From contig PFFG01000004.1 in NCBI GenBank assembly GCA_002783265.1, forward strand, positions 35,598 through 99,597: 64,000 nt of DNA, given 5' to 3'. The notes under the pieces were generated by a model. That model made no database searches, had not been told where the DNA came from, and was given only the letters and a program-made list of their open reading frames with translations. Shown piece after piece: positions 6,033-14,432 of this stretch (the first letter of the stretch is position 1; each line of letters opens with the position of its first letter). A program made the translations under genes and the position numbers. Source of the DNA: Candidatus Gracilibacteria bacterium CG17_big_fil_post_rev_8_21_14_2_50_48_13. GTDB lineage: Bacteria > Patescibacteriota > Gracilibacteria > 1-14-2-50-48-13.

Positions 6033-8489
6033 CTATCCTCTATGCCGAAGTGCAAAGAGTCGTTTCATGATTTCCACGACAAGCAGATACAGGAGAACAA
6101 TTCCTCCCAAGAGGAGCAGCATCGGCCAATCGAGTGGCACAAAGCCAAAGAGTTTTCCCAGCGGTGTATAGGGTATAATCCACCCGAAGAGCGTCACACC
6201 AAAGGTGCTAGCGAGGAGCAGAGGATGAGCTGTACTTTCGAGGAAAGGTATTTTCTGCGTACGAATGCTATGAATAATGAGCGTCTGGGTGGCGAGGGAC
6301 TCCATGAACCAGCCTGTTTGGAAGGCACTTGCACCAAGCTGAAAGACAGAAAACAAAAGGAAAAACGTGAGAAAATCGAACAGGGAACTCATGAGTCCGA
6401 AGGTCCACATGAAGGAGCGTAATTTCTGCATATTCCATTTTTTGGGCTGGGTAACTTCTTCTTCATCCACATGATCATCAGGAATCGTAATCTGCGAAAA
6501 ATCATACAGGAGATTGTTGAGCAAAATTTGTATGGGGAGCATAGGTAAAAAAGGCAGAAACGCGACGGCGCCGAGCACACTAAACATATTCCCAAAGTTG
6601 GAGCTTACGCCCATTTGTATATATTTGAGACTATTGGCAAAGGTTCGCCGACCTTCCGTGATACCGCTGAGTAGTGCGCTGAGGTTTTTTTGCGTTAAGA
6701 TAATATCCGCAGATTCCTTTGCTACATCAACGGCGTTACTGACGGAAATGCCAATGTCCGCTGTTCGTAGACTTGGCGCATCATTGATGCCGTCACCCAT
6801 GTACCCAACAACGTGGCCTTTTACCTGCAACGCGAGAATGACACGATTTTTCTGTTGTGGAGAAAAACGGGCAAAAATAGTGGTTTTTTCCACAAGAATT
6901 TGTAGCGCGTCATCGGAAATGTTTGCCATCTCTGAACCAAGGACAATGCCCTGCACGGGTATACCGAGATCATGACAAACTTTTTGCGTCACCAACTGAT
7001 TATCTCCTGTGATAATTTTCATGGTCACACCACGCGCGGCAAGATTTTTGACCGTCACACTCGCGTCAACTTTTGGCGGGTCAAGAAAAGCAATATAGCC
7101 CATAAAGACCATATCCGTTTCTTCCGATGCGTGAATAATACCCTCGGGTACCTTTTCCAGAACTTTTTGAGCAACCGCAAGCACCCGGTACCCCTCCTGA
7201 CTGAGTCGCTCATAGGCGGCAATATGGGGTGCCTTCTGACCAGTGGAAAGGGGTTGGATACCCCCCGCACTTCGTATATGGGAGCAGGTGTGAAAAATTT
7301 CCTCCGGAGCTCCTTTGGTAATCAGGAGGGTTTTGTCATGTTTCTTAACCACAACACTCATGCGCCGACGTACAAAATCGAATGGAATTTCATCGACTTT
7401 TTCAGCGCCATCCAAAGAGAGAGAGCGGAAGGATTTCAAGGCGTCATCGAGCGGGTTTGCGATATTGGTTTGAAAAACACTCGTAAGGTAACCCAAATAG
7501 AGTACTTCTTCATCGGTTTCACCAAAAGGATTGATATACTGCACCACGGTAATTTTGTCCTGCGTCAGGGTTCCTGTTTTGTCCGTACACAGCACATCCA
7601 TGCTGCCAAAATTGGGGATCGCGTTCAGCTTTTTCACAATGACGCCGCCTTTGGCCATTTTCAGCGATCCTTGACTCATGGTGATGGAAAGAATCATGGG
7701 CAGGAGCTCCGGGGTGATACCGACCGCAATGGCAATAGCAAACATGAGGGATTCGAGAATGTTCCCCTTCAAAAAGCTATTGAGGAAAAAGACCCCGAGA
7801 ACGATGAAAATACTTGTTTTGAGGATGAATACACTAAAGTTCTGGATGCCAAGCGCAAAGGCACTTGGTTGCTCACTAGTTCGAAGGCTTTTGCCAATAT
7901 GTCCAAATTGTGTGTGAGGACCCGTGGCAAACACCTGCGCCTGTGCAGACCCCGTGATAACATTGGTTCCCGCAAAAACCTTCTTGCGATCCCGAGGGAA
8001 ATCGGGAGATTTTTCGACGGGGAGCGACTCACCCGTAAGGGAAGACTCATTCACAAAAAAATCTTTTGCAGTCAGAAGCATCGCGTCCGCGGGAATCAAA
8101 TCACCTGCCCTGAGCACCAAGACATCTTCCGGCACCACCTCTCTTGGATGAATGGTCGTTTCCTTGCCGTCACGGAGTACCAGACACCTTGACCCCAGGT
8201 GCCCTGCGAGTTTTTTTGCTGCATTGTCTGCACGAAATTCCTGGAAGAAGTTGAGCAGAGTGCTGAAGAGAATAATCGTTAGAATGATGCTGCCATCGAT
8301 GGGTGAATGCACGCTGAAGGAAATACCCGCTGCCATGAGTAATATGAGCGTGAGCGGATTCTGAAACTGCGCAAGGTACTGCATCAGGTATCCCCGTTTT
8401 TTGTTTTCCACAAGGACGTTTCGGCCGTATCTTTTCTGTGCGAGCCGCGCGTCTTCTGTGCTGAGTCCTAGTTTGGGCTTTCTGGACAT
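6033..8489 (-). CDS. mgtA: MgtA-like P-type ATPase (Mg2+ / divalent cation importer type)
   Basis: This 818-residue P-type ATPase has the actuator motif TGES (152-155), the phosphorylation site DKTGTLT with Asp303, the KGAPEE nucleotide-binding motif and the hinge GDGINDAP. Membrane spans sit at about 40-80, 220-275 and six C-terminal helices. The C-terminal half contains LLNNLLYDFSQITIPDDHVD, close to the IIIB (MgtA/MgtB) subfamily, whose members import Mg2+ into the cytoplasm. Length is a little short of E. coli MgtA (about 900) because the N-terminal tail is minimal. It is monocistronic, with its own promoter at 8513-8542. Ion specificity is inferred from subfamily motifs. Confidence 0.88.
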   Translation of the reverse strand: MSRKPKLGLSTEDARLAQKRYGRNVLVENKKRGYLMQYLAQFQNPLTLILLMAAGISFSVHSPIDGSIILTIILFSTLLNFFQEFRADNAAKKLAGHLGSRCLVLRDGKETTIHPREVVPEDVLVLRAGDLIPADAMLLTAKDFFVNESSLTGESLPVEKSPDFPRDRKKVFAGTNVITGSAQAQVFATGPHTQFGHIGKSLRTSEQPSAFALGIQNFSVFILKTSIFIVLGVFFLNSFLKGNILESLMFAIAIAVGITPELLPMILSITMSQGSLKMAKGGVIVKKLNAIPNFGSMDVLCTDKTGTLTQDKITVVQYINPFGETDEEVLYLGYLTSVFQTNIANPLDDALKSFRSLSLDGAEKVDEIPFDFVRRRMSVVVKKHDKTLLITKGAPEEIFHTCSHIRSAGGIQPLSTGQKAPHIAAYERLSQEGYRVLAVAQKVLEKVPEGIIHASEETDMVFMGYIAFLDPPKVDASVTVKNLAARGVTMKIITGDNQLVTQKVCHDLGIPVQGIVLGSEMANISDDALQILVEKTTIFARFSPQQKNRVILALQVKGHVVGYMGDGINDAPSLRTADIGISVSNAVDVAKESADIILTQKNLSALLSGITEGRRTFANSLKYIQMGVSSNFGNMFSVLGAVAFLPFLPMLPIQILLNNLLYDFSQITIPDDHVDEEEVTQPKKWNMQKLRSFMWTFGLMSSLFDFLTFFLLFSVFQLGASAFQTGWFMESLATQTLIIHSIRTQKIPFLESTAHPLLLASTFGVTLFGWIIPYTPLGKLFGFVPLDWPMLLLLGGIVLLYLLVVEIMKRLFALRHRG

Positions 8490-8512
8490 AGGAAAGGGAG
8501 TGACTTCATGAC

Positions 8513-8542
8513 AGTATACTCCCCGTACCTTTGCTTTGTCGA
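8513..8542 (-). promoter_or_regulatory. promoter of the MgtA-like gene
   Basis: On the minus strand TCGACA (8542-8537), an 18-nt spacer and TATACT (8518-8513) precede the ATG at 8489. The leader would be about 17 nt and pyrimidine-rich (CACTCCCTTTCCT). No long Mg2+-sensing leader like that of enterobacterial mgtA can fit here. Confidence 0.5.
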
Positions 8543-8546
8543 TGTT

Positions 8547-9155
8547 CTACCGGTCGACGATCTGTTCTAAAATGTCTCTCTCCGCAACCTCCACAAAGAG
8601 GAGCATGGTGGCTTCGTTTCTTGTGTTTTCTGAGAGAGGCAGTGTCAGTGCTTTTCGCAGCATACTACTACTCCAATAGTGATGACGAATCATGTAGGAG
8701 AGGAAGTTTTTGTGCAGCTGGTCCATGGGAATGCCTTCCGTTTCCATAGGAAGAGGTATGGTTCCAGGCAGGGGCACGCTCTCTCCCTGTGCTTCGCGTG
8801 CTTTTCGCAGGCCAAGGAGGACGCGCAAATAGCGTCGCATCATACTGTCTGCAAGGCCTTGAATTTCAGGATCTTCGGACACACTTCGCATGTATTTTGT
8901 CAGCACAAACGCTTTGTTGTAATGTTCATAGAGCAAACGGGTAAAATGCTCCTCTGTATCCACGGTGCCTTGCAGTGTTCCGGAACCCGTATGTGATAAG
9001 TACAGCATTTCCGTCGGGTGCATTGCGGGAAACGGAAATCCCGATCCAGTGGAAACAGGTGGTGGGGGAACACGCTGAATTGCAGCAGCAAAAAAGTAGA
9101 CCCCCGCAAGGAGGCCCACTGTGAGGGCGAGCAAAAATTGTACTGGTGCCCGCAT
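8547..9155 (-). CDS. membrane-anchored protein with divergent DUF305-like repeats
   Basis: This 202-residue protein starts with one hydrophobic segment (about 5-26, FLLALTVGLLAGVYFFAAA), so it is anchored or exported. The rest looks like two diverged DUF305 helical units. One has FTRLLYEHYNKAFVL followed by EDPEIQGLADSMMRRYL. The other has FLSYMIRHHYWSSSMLRKAL. These resemble the F..xM..HH..A and DPE.R.LA patterns in the clear DUF305 protein at 32333-32947. DUF305 proteins are exported four-helix proteins, some linked to copper. Only the second unit keeps a His pair. The gene follows the cytochrome b5-like lipoprotein gene by 6 nt and was probably transcribed with it. The family call is tentative. 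Confidence 0.55.
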   Translation of the reverse strand: MRAPVQFLLALTVGLLAGVYFFAAAIQRVPPPPVSTGSGFPFPAMHPTEMLYLSHTGSGTLQGTVDTEEHFTRLLYEHYNKAFVLTKYMRSVSEDPEIQGLADSMMRRYLRVLLGLRKAREAQGESVPLPGTIPLPMETEGIPMDQLHKNFLSYMIRHHYWSSSMLRKALTLPLSENTRNEATMLLFVEVAERDILEQIVDR

Positions 9156-9161
9156 GGGGAA

Positions 9162-9542
9162 CTACTGGGAAAGAGCTCCGAGACGGTAACGCGCAAGACG
9201 CTTTACCTGGATCGCCATGGGAACACCTCCTGGGTGCTCCCAAGAAGTGATATCCTTACCACAAGCACCCATGATTGCCTCAGACCCACCAGGATGGCGA
9301 TTCACCCAATCCGTGAGATCGTAAACCATGCCGTCGACGCTTGCCCAGCAATCGGAAGCCTGGTTGTGGGCTGCTATATCCGCTGCGGTAAAAGTAGACT
9401 GTCCTTTCATGGCTGAACCAGAAGTTGTGCTGCCAGAGCCGGTTTGAACAGGTGTTCCAGTTGCTGAGTTTGGTGTGCCCATAAGGCTGCAGCTTGCAAG
9501 AAGAAGGGATGATGTGAGAACGATGGGAAGGAGGTGCTTCAT
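9162..9542 (-). CDS. cytochrome b5-like heme-binding lipoprotein
   Basis: I start this 126-residue protein at the ATG at 9542, which gives a clean lipoprotein signal peptide with lipobox LLASC. Upstream in-frame codons lack a signal. A Ser/Thr/Gly linker follows, then a cytochrome b5-type domain (about 50-126) with FTAADIAAHN, CWASVDGMVYDLTDWV and the heme-ligand motif HPGG. A second His occurs 20 residues later (SWEHPGG), a shorter spacing than in animal b5, so heme coordination should be tested. It would act outside the membrane as a one-electron carrier. Partners are unknown; the DUF305-like gene follows directly. Confidence 0.82.
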   Translation of the reverse strand: MKHLLPIVLTSSLLLASCSLMGTPNSATGTPVQTGSGSTTSGSAMKGQSTFTAADIAAHNQASDCWASVDGMVYDLTDWVNRHPGGSEAIMGACGKDITSWEHPGGVPMAIQVKRLARYRLGALSQ

Positions 9543-9612
9543 AAACCAAAATGAAAAAATTGACGGCATCACCCTACAGGAATATGGAATTTTCGCAAGA
9601 AAAGGCGGTGTC

Positions 9613-9621
9613 TGGTATACT
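9613..9621 (+). promoter_or_regulatory. extended -10 promoter of the guanine deaminase-like gene
   Basis: TGGTATACT is a complete extended -10 element (TG-N-TATACT). Transcription would start near 9628, about 16 nt before the ATG at 9644. This supports that start over an upstream in-frame ATG at 9551. Confidence 0.5.
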
Positions 9622-9643
9622 GGAAAAAAGCTTATCCACATCT

Positions 9644-10114
9644 ATGAATCATACCTATTTTTTGGAATACGCGGCGAAACTTGCTCTTCGCAATGTTGAA
9701 GAAGGAAAGGGAGGCCCTTTTGGCGCAGTCATCGTGAAAAATGGAGAGATTCTCGCGGAGGGAGCAAACAGTGTCACGCGACTTGCAGATCCAACGGCCC
9801 ATGCGGAAGTCATGGCGATTCGCGCTGCCTGTGAGGTTTTGGGTACATTTCAACTGACCGGGTTAACCCTCTACAGTAGTTGTGAGCCATGTCCTATGTG
9901 TTTAGGTGCGATATACTGGGCAAGACCCGAAGCCTTGTATTTTGCTGCAGGCAAAGAGGATGCCTCTGCCGTGGGTTTTGATGATTCGTTTATTTACGAT
10001 GAAATTGCCGTAGGGCTTGATAAGCGGACGCTACCGACCACGCAGATCCATGTCCCCTCAGAGCTACACGCCTTTGAACGTTGGCAGCGTACGCAACAAA
10101 AAGAGGCTTACTGA
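9644..10114 (+). CDS. guaD: guanine deaminase-type cytidine/deoxycytidylate deaminase family enzyme
   Basis: This 156-residue protein belongs to the zinc-dependent CDA superfamily. The zinc and proton-shuttle motif is TAHAEV (His53, Glu55), and the second motif is SCEPCPMCLGAIYWA with Cys83 and Cys86. GGPFGAVIVKNG near the start and the tail with FIYDEI and ERWQ match the GuaD group, which deaminates guanine to xanthine, more closely than TadA. The expected chemistry is hydrolytic deamination of a purine base in the cytoplasm. Guanine as substrate is inferred by similarity; tRNA adenosine or cytosine derivatives are alternatives. It ends in TGA and overlaps the small convergent gene by 7 nt. 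Confidence 0.82.
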   Translation: MNHTYFLEYAAKLALRNVEEGKGGPFGAVIVKNGEILAEGANSVTRLADPTAHAEVMAIRAACEVLGTFQLTGLTLYSSCEPCPMCLGAIYWARPEALYFAAGKEDASAVGFDDSFIYDEIAVGLDKRTLPTTQIHVPSELHAFERWQRTQQKEAY

Positions 10115-10308
10115 CGTTTCTCTGGGCGGATCTTATGCAGGAGCTTTTTCATGCGAGATGCGCCCTTGTGCGCATTTTTCTTCTGTGTAAGACTCTGTAT
10201 ATGCGCTTTACGAATACCTTTGGCGAGATACTGCATCAGAACATTGCGCACCTCCGGTTGGGCCCAGAGGGTTTTGGCGAGATCTTGAAGAATTTTTTTC
10301 GTCGACAT
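10108..10308 (-). CDS. small basic hypothetical protein (66 residues)
   Basis: The frame begins at the ATG at 10308 (MSTKKILQDL), with a TTG three codons upstream as an alternative. The product is strongly basic, with Lys/Arg clusters in its second half (KGIRKAH, RMKKLLHKIRPEKRQ), and is predicted helical. No family is recognised. It lies 41 nt downstream of the RNB exonuclease gene on the same strand and fills the space up to guaD. This makes it a credible small gene, possibly an RNA- or nucleic-acid-binding partner, which is inference only. Confidence 0.5.
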   Translation of the reverse strand: MSTKKILQDLAKTLWAQPEVRNVLMQYLAKGIRKAHIQSLTQKKNAHKGASRMKKLLHKIRPEKRQ

Positions 10309-10349
10309 TTTGCTCAAGTAATGATGGACGCAAAGAAGATTTGCAGAGA

Positions 10350-11816
10350 CTAGAGGGCGCGGAAGTCAATGAAGCCTTTTTCCACATTGACGGCCTCCAG
10401 TCGGAGGTGGACAGATTTGCCCATGTACATGGTTTGATTGCTTGGGAGAAGTTTTCCTTCAACAGGTGGTGTCACCACACGTGCCCAGGCACCAACGGTG
10501 CTGAGTCCACTGACAACACCGTCAAACTCTTCTCCGATACGATCTTCCAGTAATATGGCTTCGGAACATTTGCGCACAAAACGTTCCAGTTTCTTACTCA
10601 GATCTTCTGCTTCCGTACAGCGATTGGCAAGGGCTTCTAACTCGTCTTTTGTATAGGGAGATTTTTTTGCCGCAAGGGCTGCCTTGAGGAGTCGCTGCGT
10701 GATGAGATCGGGATACCTGCGGTTTGGGGCAGTAGAATGCGCATAATCCTTTATGGCGAGACCAAAGTGGCCATCGACACTGCCACCAGGCATCATCAGC
10801 ACATATTCACCTGCTCCAAGGAGTTTGATGATGGTCAGCGATAGGTCGGGAAAACGGACGGGGTCCATATCGCGCTGCTGCAAAAGAAAGGCATCGAGCG
10901 CTTTGGAATCCGGTGTCTCTGGAAGCCTTGTTCCGTATTTGAGGGCAACTTCGGTAATAGCATCCCACCGTTTGGGGACTTTCACGACCCGACGAAGCGT
11001 GGGGTAGCCTTTTTCCGTCAAAAACCGTGCGGTACAGCCATTGGCTGCCACCATAAATTCCTCAATGATATCCTTTGATGTACTGCGTTTTTCTACGTGC
11101 AAATCCACAAGGGTGTCACCCTCAAACACTGGTTTTGTTTCAATAGTTTCAAAATCGAGGGATCCGCGTGCGTGGCGATGGGCGCGAAGCATGACAGCCA
11201 TGGCATATTGCAGAGTTACATTATCCGCAAGGCCGGGGACCCGTGCCATGGCTTCGGGCATGGGAGCCAGGTTATCCAACCACGCTGCCACGGCATCATA
11301 GGCGAGCTGTGCCTGATTGTGCACAATTGCCTCATAGATTTCGTAGTCTACTAGAATACCGCGGCTATCAAGACGCATATCAATGACCATGGCGGAGCGG
11401 TCGACGCCTGGATTGAGGGATGTCAGGTCGGTGGAAAATCGTTCCGGCAGCATGGGAAAAATGACTGCAGGTGTGTAAACGGAGGTGGTATTATGGGCTG
11501 CCCAGAGATCGGTTTTTGACCCTTTGGGAACCAAAGCATCCACATCGGCAATGGCTACCAGAACGCGGACATGACCGTCCGGTTCTGGCACCGCAAGAGA
11601 GAGCTGATCGAGATCACGCGAATCGTCGTTATCGATGGAACACCATAAAAGATGGCGCAGATCTTTTTTCTCTGAAAATGCAGAGATGGGGAGTTCATGA
11701 CTTCCCTCGACTTCCGCAAGGACAGCAGGAGAAAAGTCGGGATGGAGGCCCCGCTCGACCATGGCATCTCGTGCAAGTTTCGCAAGAAGTGCCCTATGTG
11801 TATATTCTGTATGCAT
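10350..11816 (-). CDS. RNB-domain (RNase II/R family) 3'-5' exoribonuclease
   Basis: This 488-residue protein is dominated by an RNB catalytic domain (about 50-400). The metal-binding signature is SIDNDDSRDLDQL, near 61-73, where the spaced Asp residues coordinate Mg2+. VLVAIADVDALV and the ATPNRRYPDL-like TAPNRRYPDLITQRLL follow, also characteristic. The family degrades RNA processively from the 3' end. A short C-terminal beta region resembles a degenerate S1/OB domain. The N-terminal cold-shock domains of full RNase II/R are missing, and the total length is well below the usual 640-800. RNA capture must therefore differ. Confidence 0.88.
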   Translation of the reverse strand: MHTEYTHRALLAKLARDAMVERGLHPDFSPAVLAEVEGSHELPISAFSEKKDLRHLLWCSIDNDDSRDLDQLSLAVPEPDGHVRVLVAIADVDALVPKGSKTDLWAAHNTTSVYTPAVIFPMLPERFSTDLTSLNPGVDRSAMVIDMRLDSRGILVDYEIYEAIVHNQAQLAYDAVAAWLDNLAPMPEAMARVPGLADNVTLQYAMAVMLRAHRHARGSLDFETIETKPVFEGDTLVDLHVEKRSTSKDIIEEFMVAANGCTARFLTEKGYPTLRRVVKVPKRWDAITEVALKYGTRLPETPDSKALDAFLLQQRDMDPVRFPDLSLTIIKLLGAGEYVLMMPGGSVDGHFGLAIKDYAHSTAPNRRYPDLITQRLLKAALAAKKSPYTKDELEALANRCTEAEDLSKKLERFVRKCSEAILLEDRIGEEFDGVVSGLSTVGAWARVVTPPVEGKLLPSNQTMYMGKSVHLRLEAVNVEKGFIDFRAL

Positions 11817-11841
11817 GGAGTTTGTATTATTGATTCATCTC

Positions 11842-11870
11842 AGTATACCGTTCAAAAGATCTCACGTCTA
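11842..11870 (-). promoter_or_regulatory. promoter of the RNB exonuclease gene
   Basis: On the minus strand TAGACG (11870-11865), a 17-nt spacer and TATACT (11847-11842) place transcription start about 19 nt before the ATG at 11816. Confidence 0.45.
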
Positions 11871-11926
11871 TGTTCGCTTCCTCTGGATGTTGCGAAATGC
11901 TTTTGCGTTGATGCAATAGCCCCTCG

Positions 11927-11954
11927 TTGACGGAAGAAGCGTCATGCCTATGCT
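11927..11954 (+). promoter_or_regulatory. promoter of the HExxH lipoprotein gene
   Basis: TTGACG (11927-11932), a 16-nt spacer and TATGCT (11949-11954) give a start near 11961, about 18 nt before the ATG at 11979. Confidence 0.55.
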
Positions 11955-11978
11955 TGGCGGGTATTTTTTTGTTTTTTG

Positions 11979-12809
11979 ATGGCCTTTTCTTTTCGTCATT
12001 CAGCCCTTTGTGGGAGCCTGCTTCTCTCGGCCATCACTGCCTGTTCGCCGAGTAACGGTGACGCGGATTTTCAGCGACGCAAAGAGCATGAATCGACCAT
12101 ACACAAAAGAGAGCGTCTTGTGCACAATGCACGAGTTCTCATCAAAAAAACACAACTTCCCATGAGGAATGAGCTCCTCAAACTACTTGGTCAAACTGCT
12201 TCTGTCGAAGTGACGCATCATCAGGGAAAATTGTTCGTGAAATTTCTTGAACAGAATCTTCGCGGGCGTATGGAACATTTGCTTGGCGTCGCCTTCGTGA
12301 CGAGCGAACAGATGGAGTTGTTGCCCTTGGGGCACCAGTCTATGGCGCAGTATAGCCCCACGTTGCATACAATGATTATGCGGGAGGTCACGAATGTTTC
12401 AGAGGAGTGGGAAGCAGTGAGTTTTACCCACGAGCTTCTCCATGCAGAGAGGACGTTGTCGAAACATGCAGCAGTAGACCATTGTGAAGAAGAGGCAGCA
12501 GTGCGAGAGATAGAGGGGCAGCTTCTGCGTGCCCTGAGTTCAGAAGAATACCCAGACCTTGTAGAACAGATGACGTCTTACGCGGCGCCAGAAGACATTG
12601 CATACCCTGACTTTGATCGCGTTTTTGGTAGACCCTTTTCCGAAGAAGAGCGTGTGCTTCGGGACAGCATGATTCATATTCAAGTACTCTTTGCGAAGGA
12701 ACGACAGCGAAAAACCTCAAAAGTACCGGTCTCTGCCCGTCTCGCCAAGGTCTACTGCGATGTCGAACAAGCAATGATCAAGGAGTCTACACGCCACCGC
12801 GCGAAGTAA
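11979..12809 (+). CDS. lipoprotein with HExxH, putative zinc metallopeptidase
   Basis: This 276-residue protein starts at the ATG after a TTG. It has a lipoprotein signal with Cys22 (lipobox ITAC), so it should be lipid-anchored on the outer face of the membrane. FTHELLHAER (HExxH at 151-155) is followed by an acidic stretch, CEEEAAVREIE (169-179), that could supply a glutamate third ligand as in gluzincins. The intervening length is short, and no known peptidase family is recognised. The region before it is helical and charged. The gene is monocistronic, has its own promoter and overlaps the convergent U32 gene by 23 nt. Peptidase activity is a motif-based inference. Confidence 0.65.
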   Translation: MAFSFRHSALCGSLLLSAITACSPSNGDADFQRRKEHESTIHKRERLVHNARVLIKKTQLPMRNELLKLLGQTASVEVTHHQGKLFVKFLEQNLRGRMEHLLGVAFVTSEQMELLPLGHQSMAQYSPTLHTMIMREVTNVSEEWEAVSFTHELLHAERTLSKHAAVDHCEEEAAVREIEGQLLRALSSEEYPDLVEQMTSYAAPEDIAYPDFDRVFGRPFSEEERVLRDSMIHIQVLFAKERQRKTSKVPVSARLAKVYCDVEQAMIKESTRHRAK

Positions 12810-14421
12810 GTTTTTCACCGATCTTTTTCTCACGCATGAGGGCCCTTGCCTCCTTGTATTTATCATCGTGCCAGAAAATCATACAGCCATTGCACCCCTT
12901 TCCGCAGCAACCTTCCGAACCCATTTTGGGTCCAGGCTTTGCCACTTTCATACGACGCACCGTGTCTTCTTCACTGCGCAATAATTCGAGGGCTCGCTCA
13001 CGTTTTGCCGGGTCAGGGAGACGCTGTTCCAGCTCCGCCTTGCGTGTTTCAATGTCCAGTAACAAGCGCGCCTGTTCCTGTAGCGTGAGTTTTTTCTTTT
13101 TGCGTGCAACGGTGTAGGTAGGAAGAATGTCGCGAATATTCTGCCCTTCAAATTGTTCGAATATGGCCGCCGGAATGCGGTAAGTGCGCTGCTGTCCAGC
13201 ATGGACTTTTTCAAAGGTTTCTCCTGTTTCCGCATCTTCAAAAGTAGCCAAACGTACGCGGATAGGTTCGAGAAAGTTCGGCGACAAAAATTGTAAGAGT
13301 TCTCCGCCACTGATGGTGTTTTTTGCCTGAAAGAGAAAGGAGTCTTCTTCCCAGGCGACAATGTGTCCTGCGTATTCATAACTGGCCACGGATGCGGCGT
13401 GATCGTAGTTGTGCGCGAGATTCGTGAGACGTCCGTCATGGAAGGCTTTTGTATACCCACGGTTTTGCACCGTATCGAGCTCTGCCATGAAGGGGGCTGG
13501 GTCGAAATGCTCAGGATCTTTGCGCCAGGCGTCAATGGCAGCGCGGTATGCTCTCGCAACAACGGCTGCATAGTATTCCGTCTTGTGCCGTCCCTCGATT
13601 TTCAGGGAATCCACACCAAGAGCGAGGTAATCAGCCAGATGCGGCATGAGACATAAATCGCGTGCATTGAGAATGTACGCTCCACGCTCATCTTCCACAA
13701 TGGGCATCAGTTCACCTGGGCGAAATTCTTCTTCCAGCAAAAAGTCGAATAGTTCCCGTGTTTGGTCGTTGAGAGGAATATCACTGATGGTACCGTCCTT
13801 GAGGCGAATCTTTACTTCGTAGTTCCAACGGCAGGATTGGGCACAGTTACCCTGGTTTGCTCCACGTTCTGCCATAAAATTCGACAGGAGACAGCGTCCT
13901 GAGTAGGTCATACACATGGATCCGTGGACAAACACCTCAAGTTTGATGTCGTCATGATCGCGGCGAATCTGTGATAGTTCATCAAAACTCACTTCACGGG
14001 CAAGAACCACGAGGGAAGCACCTTGTTTTTTCCAGAAGTCTACGGTAAGGCTTGAACACACATTTGCCTGGGTCGAGATATGCAGCTCAAGGTTTGGTGC
14101 GTGTTCTTTGACATATTGAAAAATACCCGGATCCGCAATGATGACACCATCCGGATTCACTTTTTTTATCGTGTCAATGAAGCTGGGCAGGCGCTCCATA
14201 TCCTTGTTGTGGGAAAACAGGTTGAGCGTTAAGTAGACTTTCTTCCCACGCATGTGGGCAAAGTTGATCCCCTCCTGTAATTCCTCGAGGGAAAAGGCAG
14301 ACTTGGTGCGCAGACTCAAATCCGGTGTGCCCGCATACACGGCATCGGCACCGTAGAGAATGGCCGTCTTTAACTTTTCTAAAGATCCGGCGGGCATTAA
14401 AAGCTCAGAAGTATGCTGCAT
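12787..14421 (-). CDS. U32 family protein (TrhP-like tRNA hydroxylation / peptidase U32)
   Basis: This 544-residue protein has the U32 barrel. It opens with ELLMPAGSLEKLKTAILYGADAVY, and further in has ISTQANV, LAREVSFDEL, EVFVHGSMCMTYSGRC and NQGNCAQSCRW, with the conserved cysteines of the family. TrhP (YegQ) and RlhA take part in hydroxylation of tRNA U34 and rRNA; some members were first described as collagenases. RNA modification is the more likely role in the cytosol. The C-terminal 45 residues carry a compact Cys cluster, CCGKGCNGCMIFW, not part of the minimal U32 domain. It overlaps the 3' end of the convergent lipoprotein gene. Confidence 0.85.
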   Translation of the reverse strand: MQHTSELLMPAGSLEKLKTAILYGADAVYAGTPDLSLRTKSAFSLEELQEGINFAHMRGKKVYLTLNLFSHNKDMERLPSFIDTIKKVNPDGVIIADPGIFQYVKEHAPNLELHISTQANVCSSLTVDFWKKQGASLVVLAREVSFDELSQIRRDHDDIKLEVFVHGSMCMTYSGRCLLSNFMAERGANQGNCAQSCRWNYEVKIRLKDGTISDIPLNDQTRELFDFLLEEEFRPGELMPIVEDERGAYILNARDLCLMPHLADYLALGVDSLKIEGRHKTEYYAAVVARAYRAAIDAWRKDPEHFDPAPFMAELDTVQNRGYTKAFHDGRLTNLAHNYDHAASVASYEYAGHIVAWEEDSFLFQAKNTISGGELLQFLSPNFLEPIRVRLATFEDAETGETFEKVHAGQQRTYRIPAAIFEQFEGQNIRDILPTYTVARKKKKLTLQEQARLLLDIETRKAELEQRLPDPAKRERALELLRSEEDTVRRMKVAKPGPKMGSEGCCGKGCNGCMIFWHDDKYKEARALMREKKIGEKLTSRGGV

Positions 14422-14432
14422 GTGGGCAAAAA

